From contig NZ_SMDC01000001.1 of assembly GCF_004343155.1 (NCBI RefSeq), forward strand, positions 62,001 through 126,000: DNA of 64,000 nucleotides, given 5' to 3'. Shown one piece after another: positions 45,386 through 55,653 of this stretch; the first letter of the stretch is position 1, and each line of letters begins with the position of its first letter. The stretch is from Marichromatium gracile (lineage in GTDB: Bacteria > Pseudomonadota > Gammaproteobacteria > Chromatiales > Chromatiaceae). The translations under genes were made by a program, and so were the position numbers. The notes beneath the pieces were generated by a model. The model was given only the letters and a program-made list of their open reading frames with translations, made no database searches and was not told the DNA's origin.

Positions 45386-45469
45386 CCACCGAGGATCGAG
45401 ACCACCCGGATGTCGGCAGCCGGCGGCCTGCCGCCTCCCCGACCCGTGTCACCAGGAAGACCATATGTC

Positions 45470-46930
45470 ATGAAAGCCATCCACTCCCTTCTGCTCGCAC
45501 TCGGCCTGCTGGCGCCGTTGCACGTCGTCGCCGACTCACTCGGCGGCTATCCGGACAACTGCGGCACGGCGAGCGACGAGGCCTACGGCAGCGGCTTCGA
45601 GGCCGGCGTCTCGTCCTGCTACTCGGACCCCGGCAGTTGCGGCATCAGCCTCTCATCCTGCCTGCCCGCGCCGAGCTTCGGCGAGACCGAGCCCAACGAC
45701 AACCTGGTGAGCGCCGACCCGCTCCAGCTCAACGCCAATTTCTGGGGCCAGAGCTACGGCCCGCAGGACCAGGACTGGTACTACACCCAGACCACCAGCC
45801 CCAACCAGAACATCATCGTCAACTTCTCCACCCCCGGATCGGCCGATCCCTCGGGCTGGAAGGTGACCATCCGCGATGCCGCCGGCAACATCTTCGCCGA
45901 ATTCGACACCGGAGTGACCGGCTCTGGCGGCACCGCCGGCGACACCATCGTCTACCGCGCCACCCTCGGGCTGGTCGGCAGCTACTACGTGGTGGTACAG
46001 CCCTACGACAGCGCCAAGGTCTACAGCGCCTACCAGCTCGCCGTCTCGCTGCAGGACTCGGGGCTCGACACACCGAACTATGTGGTCGGCTTCCACGACG
46101 TCGAGACCGAGCCCAACGACGCCCCGAGCATCTCCGATCCGCTGGCCACCAGCGTCACCATGTACGGCGTGGTCAACCTGACCTTCAACACCGCGCTGCC
46201 GCCGAGCGGCGACGACGAGGACGCCAGCTATACCTGGGGCCAGGGCGAGAGCGACTGGTTCGTCTATTACAGTCAGGGCAACGAGCTGATCTCGGTGACC
46301 TTCTGCGAGCGCGAGGGCTGCGGCGTCGGCGACTGGCAGATGGAGGTCTACGACATGGCCACCGCCAGCCAGATCGAGGCTGGCGTCCCGCGCACCTCGG
46401 TGGTCCCACTGCTGTCGTTCAACACCAAGAACACCAACTCGGACGGCGATACCGTCGACCCCGAGACCTTCCAGCTCGGCTTCGACCAGCCCGGCTATTA
46501 CTTCATCCTGGTCAGTCACAAGCGGCTGTTCACCGCCCCCTGTCTCGCCTACAACCTGGTTTCCGGCGCCGCCGCCGGTGGCTATGGCGCAAGCTGTGGT
46601 CCCTGTGACCCGAGCAACGGCAACAGCTGCTACGTCCCGGTCGACAGCGCAAGCTGCAGCACTGGCCTGAGTTGTCGCAACGAGACGGTCGACGAGTGTA
46701 TCCCCGGTATCGAGACCGGCTGCAACGTCTTCGGCACGGCGCCGGACATCGCCTATTACAAGACCACCGCACTCTGCGGCTGCTCGGTCTTCGGCGGCGT
46801 GGTCGAGGTCCCCGAAGGGGCCTACACCAGCCCCTACAACTTCACCTGGTTCGCCACCCAGCTGCCGCCGAGCACCATCAACACCGACGCCTATCAGGAC
46901 TTCATCAACCGGGCCAACCCCTACAACTGA
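45470..46930 (+). CDS. Secreted cysteine-rich protein with two PPC-like domains
   Basis: The 486-residue protein has a clear Sec signal peptide (MKAIHSLLLALGLLAPLHVVA). A short motif YGSGFEAGVSSCYSDPGSCG follows, seen in several secreted gammaproteobacterial proteins. Two beta-sandwich domains each begin with a TEPND motif (from about residue 72 and 209) and contain D.DWY or SDWF, the pattern of bacterial pre-peptidase C-terminal (PPC) domains. The C-terminus is cysteine-rich (GASCGPCDPSNGNSC, ALCGCSVFGG) and contains no protease domain. Function unknown; perhaps a surface or periplasmic binding protein. It is inserted, on the opposite strand, between nadD and proA. Confidence 0.8.
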   Translation: MKAIHSLLLALGLLAPLHVVADSLGGYPDNCGTASDEAYGSGFEAGVSSCYSDPGSCGISLSSCLPAPSFGETEPNDNLVSADPLQLNANFWGQSYGPQDQDWYYTQTTSPNQNIIVNFSTPGSADPSGWKVTIRDAAGNIFAEFDTGVTGSGGTAGDTIVYRATLGLVGSYYVVVQPYDSAKVYSAYQLAVSLQDSGLDTPNYVVGFHDVETEPNDAPSISDPLATSVTMYGVVNLTFNTALPPSGDDEDASYTWGQGESDWFVYYSQGNELISVTFCEREGCGVGDWQMEVYDMATASQIEAGVPRTSVVPLLSFNTKNTNSDGDTVDPETFQLGFDQPGYYFILVSHKRLFTAPCLAYNLVSGAAAGGYGASCGPCDPSNGNSCYVPVDSASCSTGLSCRNETVDECIPGIETGCNVFGTAPDIAYYKTTALCGCSVFGGVVEVPEGAYTSPYNFTWFATQLPPSTINTDAYQDFINRANPYN

Positions 46931-46940
46931 GGCCCTGACG

Positions 46941-46981
46941 ACACGAGGCCGCCCCGGTCCACCGGGGCGGCCTCGTCGTGT
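46941..46981. terminator. Strong hairpin between the PPC-domain gene and proA
   Basis: ACACGAGGCCGCCCCGG (46941-46957) pairs with CCGGGGCGGCCTCGTCGTGT (46962-46981) around TCCA, with a small bulge. It separates two convergent genes and should stop transcripts from both directions. Confidence 0.8.
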
Positions 46982-47014
46982 CCGCTCAGCCGATCGATCG
47001 CCCGGTCGCGCCGT

Positions 47015-48289
47015 TCAGCCGCGCACCTGGCCGTCGCCGAGCACCACGAACTTGAGCGAGGTCAGGCCCTCCAGCCCGACCGGGCCACGGGCGTGGAACT
47101 TGTCGGTACTGATGCCGATCTCGGCGCCGAGCCCGTACTCGAAACCGTCGGCGAAGCGGGTCGAGGCATTGACCATCACCGAGCTGGAGTCGACCTCGCG
47201 AAGGAAGCGACGCGCGCGGGCGTAGTCCTCGGTGACGATCGACTCGGTGTGCGCCGAGCTGTGCCGGGCGATGTGGTCCATCGCCGCGTCGAGACCGTCG
47301 ACCACCCGGATCGAGAGGATCGGCGCCAGATATTCGGTATCCCAGTCGGCCTCGCTGGCGGGCAGCGCCGCGGGCAGCTGCTCGCGGGTGCGCGCGCAGC
47401 CGCGCAGCTCCACCCCGTGCTCGGCGAAGGCCGCGCCCAGGCGCGGCAGGATCTGCCCGGCGACGGCGGCGTCGACCAGCAGGGTCTCCATGGTGTTGCA
47501 GGTGCCGTAACGCTGGGTCTTGGCGTTGAGCGCGATGGCGAAGGCCTTGTCGAGATCGGCGTGGGCGTCGATGTAGACGTGACAGATGCCGTCGAGGTGC
47601 TTGATCACCGGCACCCGCGCCTCGCGGCTGATGCGCTCGATCAGCCCGCGGCCACCGCGCGGGATGATGACGTCGATCGACTCGGGCATGGTGATCATCG
47701 CCCCGACCGCGGCGCGGTCGGTGGTGGCGATCACCTGCACCGCGTCGGCCGGCAGCCCGGCCTCCTCCAGCCCGGCGTGGATGCAGCCGGCGATCGCCTG
47801 GTTGGAGGCGAAGGCCTCGGAGCCGCCGCGCAACACCGTGGCGTTGCCCGACTTGAGACAGAGCGCGGCGGCGTCGGCGGTGACGTTGGGACGCGACTCG
47901 TAGATGATCCCGACCACGCCGAGCGGCACCCGCATGCGCCCGACCTGGATGCCGGAGGGACGATAGTCGAGGTCGCTGATGGCGCCGACCGGGTCGGGCA
48001 GCGCGGCGATCTGGCGCAGCCCCTCGATCATCGCGTCGATCCGCGCCGGGGTCAGTTCGAGCCGATCGAGCAGCGCGGCATCGAGCCCCTTGGCGGCACC
48101 GGCCTCGAGGTCGCGACGGTTGGCCGCGGCGAGCTGGTCGCGCGCGGCGTCGAGCCGCGCAGCGATGGCGAGCAGGGCGCGGTTCTTCTCGGCGGTGGTG
48201 GCACGCGCCAGGGCACGGGCGGCGGCGCGGGCGCGCACGCCGAGATCACTCATGTAGGCGTCGATGTCGTGGATGCTGGATTCGCTCAT
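47015..48289 (-). CDS. proA: Gamma-glutamyl phosphate reductase ProA
   Basis: ProA reduces gamma-glutamyl phosphate to glutamate semialdehyde in proline synthesis. The 424-residue product has the aldehyde-dehydrogenase fold with [34 protein letters not shown], the catalytic cysteine in [13 protein letters not shown] and [23 protein letters not shown] 48289 lies 31 nt after the holA stop, so it is the last gene of the leuS-lptE-holA-proA run. A shorter start at [10 protein letters not shown] is possible. Confidence 0.97.
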   Translation of the reverse strand: MSESSIHDIDAYMSDLGVRARAAARALARATTAEKNRALLAIAARLDAARDQLAAANRRDLEAGAAKGLDAALLDRLELTPARIDAMIEGLRQIAALPDPVGAISDLDYRPSGIQVGRMRVPLGVVGIIYESRPNVTADAAALCLKSGNATVLRGGSEAFASNQAIAGCIHAGLEEAGLPADAVQVIATTDRAAVGAMITMPESIDVIIPRGGRGLIERISREARVPVIKHLDGICHVYIDAHADLDKAFAIALNAKTQRYGTCNTMETLLVDAAVAGQILPRLGAAFAEHGVELRGCARTREQLPAALPASEADWDTEYLAPILSIRVVDGLDAAMDHIARHSSAHTESIVTEDYARARRFLREVDSSSVMVNASTRFADGFEYGLGAEIGISTDKFHARGPVGLEGLTSLKFVVLGDGQVRG

Positions 48290-48320
48290 GTCGATGACCT
48301 TCGATGGATGGAAAAGGCGT

Positions 48321-49334
48321 TCAGTGCGCGTCGCCCCGGGCGAGATCGTCGGCGATCGCGGCCAGCCGCTGCCAGGGATCGCCCGGAGCAAGCCCCTTGA
48401 TCGCCAGATCGGCCTCGGCGCAGCGCCGCAACAGACCGTGGAGCTGACCCGACGAGCGCGCACGCAGTGCGCGCTCGACCACCGGCACCCGCGGTCTGGG
48501 CACCCGGTGGGCGGCCAGCACCGTCGCCGGGGACTGTTGCCGGGCGACGGCCTCGGCGGCCTCGGCGAGCATCCGCAGCTCACGCGCCAGTACCCACAGC
48601 ACCAGGCTCTCGGCGCTGCCCTCGGCGCGCAGCACCGCGATGATCCGCTGCACCCGGGCGCGATCGCCGGCGAGCGCGGCGTCGGTGAGGGCGAAGAGGT
48701 CGAAACGGGCGCTGTCGGCAAGGGTGCCGAGCAGGTCGTCGAGCCCGAGCGGGCCCGGCTCGCCGAGCAGGCGCAGCTTCTCGATCTCCTGGGAGGCGGC
48801 CAGCAGGTTACCCTCGGCGCGCTCGGCAAGCAGCGCGGCAACGCCGCTCGCGGGTGCGAAACCGGCCGCGCGCAACCGCTGCTCGACCCACTGCTCCAGC
48901 TCGCGCCCCTTCAGCGGCCAGACCTGCAGCACCGCACCGCATTCCTCGACTGCACCGACCCAGCGCGCCTTCAGCTCCTTGCGCTCGAGCCCGGGGGCGA
49001 GGATCAGCAACAGGTTGTCGGCACAGGGGCGGGCGCAGTACTCGCGCACCGCCGCGCCGCCCTCCTTGCCGATGCGCACCCCACCCAGACGCAGCTCGAT
49101 GAGCTTGCGGGTGGAGAACAGCGACAGCGCATCGGCCGCCGCGCCGAGCGCGTTCCAGTCGAAGCCGCCGTCCTGGTCGAGCACCTCGCGCTCGGCGAAC
49201 CCGGCCTTGCGCGCCGCGGCACGGATCAGCCGCGCGGCCTCGTCGAGCTGGAAGGGCTCCTCGCCGCAGAGCAGATAGACCGGCGCGAGTCCGCGCGCGA
49301 GCTGGGCCTGGAGTTGATTGAAACGCAGACGCAT
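48321..49334 (-). CDS. holA: DNA polymerase III delta subunit HolA
   Basis: HolA is the wrench of the clamp loader that opens the beta clamp. The 337-residue product starts [33 protein letters not shown] (shown in part), the standard HolA N-terminus. It has a AAA-like fold without a functional P-loop, [14 protein letters not shown] in the lid domain and a C-terminal collar domain. It lies downstream of lptE by 76 bases, the usual gene order. Confidence 0.95.
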   Translation of the reverse strand: MRLRFNQLQAQLARGLAPVYLLCGEEPFQLDEAARLIRAAARKAGFAEREVLDQDGGFDWNALGAAADALSLFSTRKLIELRLGGVRIGKEGGAAVREYCARPCADNLLLILAPGLERKELKARWVGAVEECGAVLQVWPLKGRELEQWVEQRLRAAGFAPASGVAALLAERAEGNLLAASQEIEKLRLLGEPGPLGLDDLLGTLADSARFDLFALTDAALAGDRARVQRIIAVLRAEGSAESLVLWVLARELRMLAEAAEAVARQQSPATVLAAHRVPRPRVPVVERALRARSSGQLHGLLRRCAEADLAIKGLAPGDPWQRLAAIADDLARGDAH

Positions 49335-49410
49335 GATTTACCAGGGGTCCGGGACAAGGGGAGACCGCGCACCGGCTCGGGGCACGGCGCGCGGCGGAGG
49401 TCACGCGAGA

Positions 49411-49923
49411 TCAGCGCAGCGCCACCCGCAACCGGGTGAGGATACGATCGGCGGCCTCGATGGCGAAGTCCTCGAAGATCAGGTCCTGCTCGAGCCGCTT
49501 GCCGAGGACCTCGACATCGGGGTTGTCGAAGGTGCGCACCAGATCCAGACCCTGCGGCGCGACCAGCTGCACCCCGGCCTCGCCGAGGGCGTCGAACTGC
49601 ACCATGTAGTGCAGCTCGTAGGCCAGGGTCTTGCCGTTGATATCGACCGCGGCGACCCGCGAGGAGCTGGTCTCGGCAAGGATGCGCAGCACCATCCGCG
49701 CCTCGGTGGCGTTGCGGGTCACCTCGACGTCGCTGCCCGCGAGCAGATCGAGCAGGGCGCGCCGCACCGGCGAACCGGCATCGGCCTGGATATAGAGCGG
49801 GTTGAGCGTCGGCGGGATCTCGACGCTGCCGCGCAACTGGAAGCCACAGCCGGCGAGCGCCAGCAGCACCGCCGTCAGCAGCACCATCCATGGACCCCGG
49901 CCACCGGGCATCGATCGACTCAT
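49411..49923 (-). CDS. lptE: LPS-assembly lipoprotein LptE
   Basis: LptE plugs the LptD barrel and helps deliver lipopolysaccharide to the surface. The 170-residue product has a lipoprotein signal ending in the lipobox LAGC (C26), immediately followed by GFQLRGSVEIP, which is diagnostic for LptE. ATG 49923 was chosen because it gives the correct short signal peptide; the much longer open frame upstream runs through leuS out of frame. It lies 71 bases after the leuS stop. Confidence 0.95.
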   Translation of the reverse strand: MSRSMPGGRGPWMVLLTAVLLALAGCGFQLRGSVEIPPTLNPLYIQADAGSPVRRALLDLLAGSDVEVTRNATEARMVLRILAETSSSRVAAVDINGKTLAYELHYMVQFDALGEAGVQLVAPQGLDLVRTFDNPDVEVLGKRLEQDLIFEDFAIEAADRILTRLRVALR

Positions 49924-49994
49924 TCGTTGCTCACTCCGTCTCTCCTCTATCGCGCCGGCCCTCGCCGGAACCCGGCCCCGGCGAGGGCCACGCC

Positions 49995-52547
49995 TCAGGC
50001 GACGATGTTGACCAGCTTCTTCGGTACCACGATCACCTTGCGGATGGTCTTGTCGCCGATGAACTTGCGCGCGTGCTCGTCGGCCAGCGCCGCGGCCTCG
50101 ATCGTCGCCTTGTCGGCGTCGGCCGCGACCTTGATCTTGGCGCGCACCTTGCCGTTGACCTGCACCACGTACTCGATGCTGTCCTGCACCAGCGCCGACT
50201 CGTCGACCTCGGGCCAGGGCGCGGCGAGGATGTCGTCGCCGAAGCCGAGTTCGCGCCACAGATGATGGGTGACGTGCGGCGCGATCGGGCCGAGTAGCCG
50301 CAGCACGATGCTCACGCCCTCGCGCAGCACCTGCGCCCGCGCCGCCGACTCCAGCCGGTAGAGGGTGTTGACCATGCTCATGCAGCCCGACACCACGGTG
50401 TTGAACTGGTTGCGCTGATAGTCGAACAGGGCCTTCTTGAGTGCGCCGTGGATCTCCAGACGCGCGGCCTTGGCCGCCTCGTCGAGGTCGGCCGGCGCAG
50501 CGCCGGCGCGGATCGTCTCGGCCTCGCCGGTGCCGAGCGTCCACAGCCGCTTGATGAAGCGGAAGGCGCCCTCGACGCCCTCGTCGTTCCACTCCAGCGA
50601 CTGGTCCGGCGGCGAGGTGAACATGGTGTAGAGCCGCACCGTGTCGGCGCCGTAGCGCTCGGTCAGGCTCTGCGGATCGACGCCGTTGTTCTTCGACTTC
50701 GACATCTTCTCGATGCCGCCATAGATGACCGGCTCGCCGTCGGCCTCGAGCACCGCCGAGATCACCCGACCCTTGTCGTCGCGCACCGGCACGACCTCGG
50801 CGGGATTGAACCACTGCTTGCGCCCGTCGGCGTCCTCGCGATACCAGGTCTCGGCCACCACCATGCCCTGGGTGAGCAGCTTGGTGAAGGGCTCGTCGCA
50901 ATCGACCAGGCCCTCGTCGCGCATCAGCTTGTGGAAGAAGCGGGCATAGAGCAGGTGCAGCACCGCGTGCTCGATGCCGCCGATGTACTGATCGACCGGC
51001 AGCCAGTACTTGGCGCGCTCGTCGAGCATGGCGGTGTCGCAGTCCGGCGAGCAGTAACGGGCGTAGTACCAGCTCGACTCGAAGAAGGTATCGAAGGTGT
51101 CGGTCTCGCGGGTCTCGCCGTTGCCGAGCTCGGAGAACTCGGGCATGCGCTTGAGCGGCGAGCCCGAGCCGTCGACCACCACGTCCTCGGGCAGACGCAC
51201 CGGCAGCTCGGTCTCGGGACGCGCCTCGCCGTCGGCGCCGTTGACCACCGGCAGCGGACAGCCCCAGTAGCGCTGGCGCGACACGCCCCAGTCGCGCAGA
51301 CGGAAGTTGACGGTGCGCTCGCCCTTGCCCTGCTCGCTGAGCCAGGTGGCGATGGCGTCGAAGGCCTGCTCGGAGGTCAATCCGTCGAACGCGCCGGAGT
51401 TGAACAGCACGCCCTTGTCGGTGAAGGCCGCGGCGCTGATGTCGCAGCTCTCGGCATCGGCCGGGCGGATCACCGCGCGCTTGGCGATGCCGTAACGCTC
51501 GGCGAACTCCCAGTCGCGCTGATCGTGCGCGGGGACGGCCATCACCGCGCCGGTGCCGTAACCGATGAGCACGAAGTTGGCGGCATAGATCGGCACCGGC
51601 TCGCCGGTGATCGGGTGGATGGCGTCGATGCCGAGGGGATATCCCTTCTTCTCCATGGTCTCGATCTCGGCCTCGGAGATCCCGCCCTGACGACATTCCT
51701 CGATGAAGGCGGCGAGCGCCGGATCGGTCTCGGCGGCGCGACGCGCCAGCGGGTGCTCGGCGGCGACGGCGACATAGGTCACGCCCATCACGGTGTCGGG
51801 GCGGGTGGTGTAGATGCCCAGCGTCTCGTCGCTGTCGGCCACACCGAAGGTCATGTGCACGCCCTCGGAGCGCCCGATCCAGTTGCGCTGCATGGTGCGC
51901 ACCCGCTCCGGCCAGCCGTCGAGACCGTCGAGCGCGTCGAGCAGCTCCTGGGCGTAGTCGGTGATGCGCACGCACCACTGGGTGATCTCGCGCTTCTCGA
52001 TCGGCGCGCCGGAGCGCCAGCCGCGCCCGTCGATCACCTGCTCGTTGGCGAGCACGGTCTGGTCGATCGGGTCCCAGTTGACCATCGCCTTGGCACGATA
52101 GGCCAGCCCCTTGTCGATCAGTCGGGTGAACAGCCACTGCTCCCAGCGGTAGTAGTCGGGGTCGCAGGTGGCCAGCTCACGGTCCCAGTCGTAGCCGAAA
52201 CCGAGCTTCTTGAGCTGGTCCTTCATGTAGGCGATGTTCGAGCGCGTCCACTGCGACGGCGGGATGCCGTGGGTGATCGCGGCGTTCTCCGCCGGCAGGC
52301 CGAAGGCGTCCCAGCCCATCGGCTGGAGCACGTTCTTGCCGAGCATGCGCTGGTAGCGCGCGATCACGTCGCCGATGGTGTAGTTGCGCACGTGCCCCAT
52401 GTGCAGCCGCCCCGAGGGATAGGGGAACATGGACAGGCAGTAGAACTTCTCGCGCGAGCTGTCCTCGACGGCCTTGAAGGACTGGTGCTCTTCCCAATAG
52501 CGCTGGGCCGCGGCCTCGACGGCGCACGGATCGTAATCGGTCTGCAT
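49995..52547 (-). CDS. leuS: Leucyl-tRNA synthetase
   Basis: LeuS charges leucine tRNA in the cytoplasm. The 850-residue class I synthetase has the HIGH-type motif HMGH (residues 49-52) within [19 protein letters not shown], an editing domain with [14 protein letters not shown] and the KMSKS motif in [13 protein letters not shown]. The C-terminal anticodon and tail domains end normally. ATG 52547 (MQTDYDP) matches the family start; the open frame goes on to 52595 without homologous sequence. Confidence 0.98.
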   Translation of the reverse strand: MQTDYDPCAVEAAAQRYWEEHQSFKAVEDSSREKFYCLSMFPYPSGRLHMGHVRNYTIGDVIARYQRMLGKNVLQPMGWDAFGLPAENAAITHGIPPSQWTRSNIAYMKDQLKKLGFGYDWDRELATCDPDYYRWEQWLFTRLIDKGLAYRAKAMVNWDPIDQTVLANEQVIDGRGWRSGAPIEKREITQWCVRITDYAQELLDALDGLDGWPERVRTMQRNWIGRSEGVHMTFGVADSDETLGIYTTRPDTVMGVTYVAVAAEHPLARRAAETDPALAAFIEECRQGGISEAEIETMEKKGYPLGIDAIHPITGEPVPIYAANFVLIGYGTGAVMAVPAHDQRDWEFAERYGIAKRAVIRPADAESCDISAAAFTDKGVLFNSGAFDGLTSEQAFDAIATWLSEQGKGERTVNFRLRDWGVSRQRYWGCPLPVVNGADGEARPETELPVRLPEDVVVDGSGSPLKRMPEFSELGNGETRETDTFDTFFESSWYYARYCSPDCDTAMLDERAKYWLPVDQYIGGIEHAVLHLLYARFFHKLMRDEGLVDCDEPFTKLLTQGMVVAETWYREDADGRKQWFNPAEVVPVRDDKGRVISAVLEADGEPVIYGGIEKMSKSKNNGVDPQSLTERYGADTVRLYTMFTSPPDQSLEWNDEGVEGAFRFIKRLWTLGTGEAETIRAGAAPADLDEAAKAARLEIHGALKKALFDYQRNQFNTVVSGCMSMVNTLYRLESAARAQVLREGVSIVLRLLGPIAPHVTHHLWRELGFGDDILAAPWPEVDESALVQDSIEYVVQVNGKVRAKIKVAADADKATIEAAALADEHARKFIGDKTIRKVIVVPKKLVNIVA

Positions 52548-52638
52548 GGGTCTTCGGTCTTGTGACAACTGGGGTTGGAATGATGACGAAAGCATAACCC
52601 AGCTCGATGATGCACGGCGACCGGGGGGAGGTCGTGGG

Positions 52639-52672
52639 TAGCCACCAGCCGCCAGCTATCAGCCGCCAGTGG
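52639..52672. repeat. CAGCCGC-type 7-bp repeat, block 3
   Basis: GTAGCCACCAGCCGCCAG and TATCAGCCGCCAG units follow in 7-bp steps upstream of leuS, in the orientation opposite to blocks 1 and 4. The 52548-53070 gap otherwise holds no gene. Confidence 0.7.
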
Positions 52673-52890
52673 GTGGTATCGCGAGCGCAAGGCGCAGGGC
52701 GGCCACGCTCGCGCTTGGCAAGGCTTTCTGGCTGCCCCGCTAATCCGTAAGCACGCCGGCATCATCTCGTCCACTGCCCCCCCCTCGAAGACGTTCCCCT
52801 TCGCCTCAAGCATTCTTCATGGCTCGACCCTGCCCCCGTCACCGTTTACGCACCCCATCCGTCCCGCGCGGTCGTTCGCAGCCCCCACCC

Positions 52891-52926
52891 ACTGGCAGCT
52901 GGTGGCTGGCGGCTGGTGGCTGGCGA
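52891..52926. repeat. GCTGGTG/GCTGGCG 7-bp repeat, block 4
   Basis: CAGCTGGTGGCTGGCGGC is followed by GGTGGCTGGCGATC. The four units GGCTGGT and GGCTGGC alternate with a 7-bp period. It lies in the same gap as block 3 and in inverted orientation to it, so the two could pair over about 220 bases. Confidence 0.75.
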
Positions 52927-53070
52927 TCGGCGCCCGCCGAGTCCCGCTAGCGCCCTTTTGCTATGCTGGAGTCGACGCGATCCACACCGGGTGTCGCCCG
53001 ATGCCCGCTGTCTTCGCCCCGGGCCGATGCCGGCCCAAGATGGTCCGGTGGACCACTGGAGAGACAGATC

Positions 53071-53613
53071 ATGAGCGATCAAGACAGGAACCCGAAGGAC
53101 GACCGGCTGGTGCGCGCCTACGAGCGCATGCTCGAGGACGCCCACGAGGCGATCGAGCAGGCGCAGAACGAGACGGCACCGCGGTTGCGCGAGGTGCTCG
53201 ACAAGACCCGCGACAACCTGGTCGAACTCGGCGAACTCAGCCGCGAGGAGGCGCAGCGCGTCGCCGACTACATCCGTCGCGACATCGAGGACGCCGCCGG
53301 CTTCGTCGCCGAGACCGGCCAGGACATCCGCGACTGGTGGCGCTTCGATCTGGAGCTGATGGAGCGACGGCTGTTCGAGGCCTTCAGCCAGGTCGCCGAC
53401 CAGACCCGGCTGCAGCTCGCGCAGATCGCCGAGACGGCGCGCCGGATGAGCCTCTACCAGGCCGGCGAGATCACCGGCCCCGGCACCCTGGTGTGCGACA
53501 AGTGCGGCGCCGAGACCCACTTCGTCAAGGCCGGTCGCATCCCGCCCTGCGCCGAGTGCGGCGCCACCAGCTTCCGCCGCAACCCGGTCGGACGCGAGGA
53601 CCAGCAGGGCTGA
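53071..53613 (+). CDS. Zinc-ribbon-containing protein (DUF1451 type)
   Basis: The 180-residue protein is an acidic helical protein with a C-terminal zinc ribbon: CDKCG near residue 150 and CAECG near 165. The block SLYQAGEITGPGTLVCDKCG is characteristic of this family of unknown function, widespread in proteobacteria. ATG 53071 (MSDQDRNPKDD) follows GGAGAGACAG. It precedes the glycine riboswitch and is probably an independent transcription unit. Confidence 0.88.
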   Translation: MSDQDRNPKDDRLVRAYERMLEDAHEAIEQAQNETAPRLREVLDKTRDNLVELGELSREEAQRVADYIRRDIEDAAGFVAETGQDIRDWWRFDLELMERRLFEAFSQVADQTRLQLAQIAETARRMSLYQAGEITGPGTLVCDKCGAETHFVKAGRIPPCAECGATSFRRNPVGREDQQG

Positions 53614-53699
53614 ACCACCAAGGCGCGCGCGGGTGCGAGCCCGCGCGCGGGGCTGGAAATCGACCGGGGGCGCGCTTATAGTGGCCGCTCGTGTCATGT

Positions 53700-53915
53700 C
53701 CCGCGGGAGAGACCGGCAGCTTCGCCGGCGCCGAAGGCGCAACATCGCCCGGAATCGCTCAGGCAAAAGGACTGCGGGAACGAGGACCGACTCTGGAGAG
53801 TGGCCGCCACAGGCGCGGCCCACCGACGGGGCAGCGGCGGAACCACCCGGTCACCGTCAGCAAACTCTCAGGTCTAAGACAGAGGGGCGATGCCGTGGGT
53901 CGAACTGACCCGCGG
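53700..53915 (+). promoter_or_regulatory. Tandem glycine riboswitch controlling the gcv genes
   Basis: Aptamer 1 (about 53704-53778) shows GGGAGAG, GCGCCGAAGGCGCAA and CTCAGGCAAAAGGAC, the core of glycine aptamers. Aptamer 2 (about 53785-53888) shows CTCTGGAGAG, CACCGACGGGGCA and CTCTCAGGTCTAAGACAGAG, the typical second-aptamer variant. A short linker joins them. CCGTGGGTC (53893-53901) and GACCCGCGG (53907-53915) form a hairpin that could be the expression platform. The gcvT start lies 55 nt further, after GGAGAG. Binding of glycine should turn the glycine-cleavage genes on. Confidence 0.92.
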
Positions 53916-53969
53916 CGTCGTTATCATGGCCGCGCGCGCGGCACCCCGAACAGTCTAGCGGAGAGTCGA

Positions 53970-55064
53970 ATGGGATCACGTACCCCCCTGTTTGCAGAGC
54001 ACGTGCGTCTGGGCGCGCGCATCGTCCCCTTCGGCGGCTGGGACATGCCGCTGCACTACGGCTCCCAGCTCGAGGAGCACCACGCGGTGCGCCGCGCCGC
54101 GGGCATGTTCGACGTCTCCCACATGCGTCCGGTCGACATCGAGGGTGTACAGGCGCGCGACTTCCTCCGCCACCTGCTCGCCAATGACGTCGCCCGTCTC
54201 ACCCAGCCCGGCAAGGCCCTCTACAGCTGCATGCTCAACCCCGAGGGCGGGGTGATCGACGACCTCATCGTCTATCTGCGCGGCCCCGAGCACTATCGCC
54301 TGGTGGTCAACGCCGCCACCGCCGCCAAGGACCTCGACTGGATGGCGCAACAACGCGCCGGCTTCGCGGTCGACATCCGGCCGCGCGAGGACCTGGCGAT
54401 GATCGCCGTGCAGGGCCCCGAGGCCCGCACCAAGACCCTCCCGCTGCTCGCCGCGCCGCTGGCCGAGCAGGCACAGGCGCTCGCCCCCTTCTTCGCCACC
54501 GAACACGAGGACTGGTTCGTCGGGCGCACCGGCTATACCGGCGAGGACGGCTTCGAGATCATGCTCCCGGCCACCGAGGCCGCCACGCTGTGGCAGGCGC
54601 TGGAGCAGGCCGGGGTACAGCCCTGCGGCCTGGGCGCGCGCGACACCCTGCGTCTCGAGGCGGGGATGAACCTCTACGGTCAGGACATGGACGAGGAGAC
54701 CGGCCCGCTCGAGGCCGGGCTCGGCTGGACCGTCGCCTGGGAGCCGGCCGAGCGCGATTTCATCGGTCGCGCCGCGCTCAGCGCGCAGCGCGAGCGCGGC
54801 GGACTGCGCCGCTTCGTCGGTCTGGTGCTGGAGGGGCGCGGCGTGCTGCGCGGCCACCAGCAGGTGCTGATCGACGGCGAAGTCGACGGTGAGATCACCT
54901 CCGGCGGCTTCGCCCCCACCCTCGGCGGCTCGATCGCGCTGGCGCGCGTCGCCCCGACGATCGGCGAGCGCTGCGCGGTGCTGATCCGCGACAAGGCCGT
55001 CCCCGCGCGCGTGGTCAAACCGCCCTTCGCGCGTCACGGCAAGGCATTGATCGACCTCGCCTGA
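53970..55064 (+). CDS. gcvT: Glycine cleavage system T protein (aminomethyltransferase)
   Basis: GcvT transfers the methylene group from the aminomethyl-lipoyl H protein to tetrahydrofolate and releases ammonia. The 364-residue product has the N-terminal [29 protein letters not shown] region (cited in part), [24 protein letters not shown] and [18 protein letters not shown]. It begins at ATG 53970 just after the glycine riboswitch; a longer open frame back to 53691 runs through the riboswitch and was rejected. Confidence 0.97.
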   Translation: MGSRTPLFAEHVRLGARIVPFGGWDMPLHYGSQLEEHHAVRRAAGMFDVSHMRPVDIEGVQARDFLRHLLANDVARLTQPGKALYSCMLNPEGGVIDDLIVYLRGPEHYRLVVNAATAAKDLDWMAQQRAGFAVDIRPREDLAMIAVQGPEARTKTLPLLAAPLAEQAQALAPFFATEHEDWFVGRTGYTGEDGFEIMLPATEAATLWQALEQAGVQPCGLGARDTLRLEAGMNLYGQDMDEETGPLEAGLGWTVAWEPAERDFIGRAALSAQRERGGLRRFVGLVLEGRGVLRGHQQVLIDGEVDGEITSGGFAPTLGGSIALARVAPTIGERCAVLIRDKAVPARVVKPPFARHGKALIDLA

Positions 55065-55151
55065 ACCCCGACCCCTATCCGAACCTGCCGGGTCTCTCCC
55101 GGCAGCCATGACATCGAGCGTCTGCGTGCAGACCGCAACGGAGAACCCCCA

Positions 55152-55544
55152 ATGAGCGACATCCCCGCCGATCTGAAATACACCAAGAGCCACGAGTGGG
55201 TGCGCGACAACGGCGACGGCACCGTCACCGTCGGCATCACCGATCACGCCCAGGAGGCGCTCGGCGACATCGTCTTCGTCGAGACCCCCGAGGTCGGACG
55301 CCAGGTCGCCGCCGCAGAGGCCTGCGCCGTGGTCGAGTCGGTGAAGGCCGCCTCCGACATCTACGCCCCGCTCGCCGGCGAGGTGGTCGAGGCCAACGAG
55401 GCGCTCGGCGACGCCCCCGAGCTGCTCAACGCCAGCGCGCACGCCGAGGGCTGGATCTTCCGTCTCGCGCCGAGCGACGCCGCTGCGCTCGACGCCCTGC
55501 TCGACGCCGCGGCCTACGCCAAGGTGCTCGAGGAAGAGGACTGA
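55152..55544 (+). CDS. gcvH: Glycine cleavage system H protein
   Basis: GcvH is the lipoyl carrier shuttling the aminomethyl group between the P and T proteins. The 130-residue product has the lipoyl lysine K65 in [15 protein letters not shown] and the family start [16 protein letters not shown]. It lies 87 nt after gcvT, and a palindromic hairpin follows the stop. Confidence 0.98.
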   Translation: MSDIPADLKYTKSHEWVRDNGDGTVTVGITDHAQEALGDIVFVETPEVGRQVAAAEACAVVESVKAASDIYAPLAGEVVEANEALGDAPELLNASAHAEGWIFRLAPSDAAALDALLDAAAYAKVLEEED

Positions 55545-55553
55545 GCCCAGCCA

Positions 55554-55573
55554 CCGGCCCCGATCGGGGCCGG
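55554..55573 (+). terminator. Palindromic hairpin between gcvH and gcvPA
   Basis: A 20-bp perfect palindrome (CCGGCCCCGATCGGGGCCGG) lies 10 nt after the gcvH stop, without a T-run. As the genes continue in the same direction, it may attenuate or protect the upstream mRNA, not end it fully. Confidence 0.55.
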
Positions 55574-55653
55574 CACCTCGCCCGGCGCGCGCGGCGCGCG
55601 CTGGTCCCGTTCAAGGCAGACGCGCCCGCGCCGCGGGCCCCGGAATCCAGATC

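Noticed and set aside
50448-52565. 705-codon open frame antisense to leuS
   Set aside because: leuS is complete with both synthetase signatures; the antisense product shows no motif.
53691-53969. N-terminal extension of gcvT
   Set aside because: It runs through both riboswitch aptamers; the homologous N-terminus begins at 53970 with a good ribosome-binding site.
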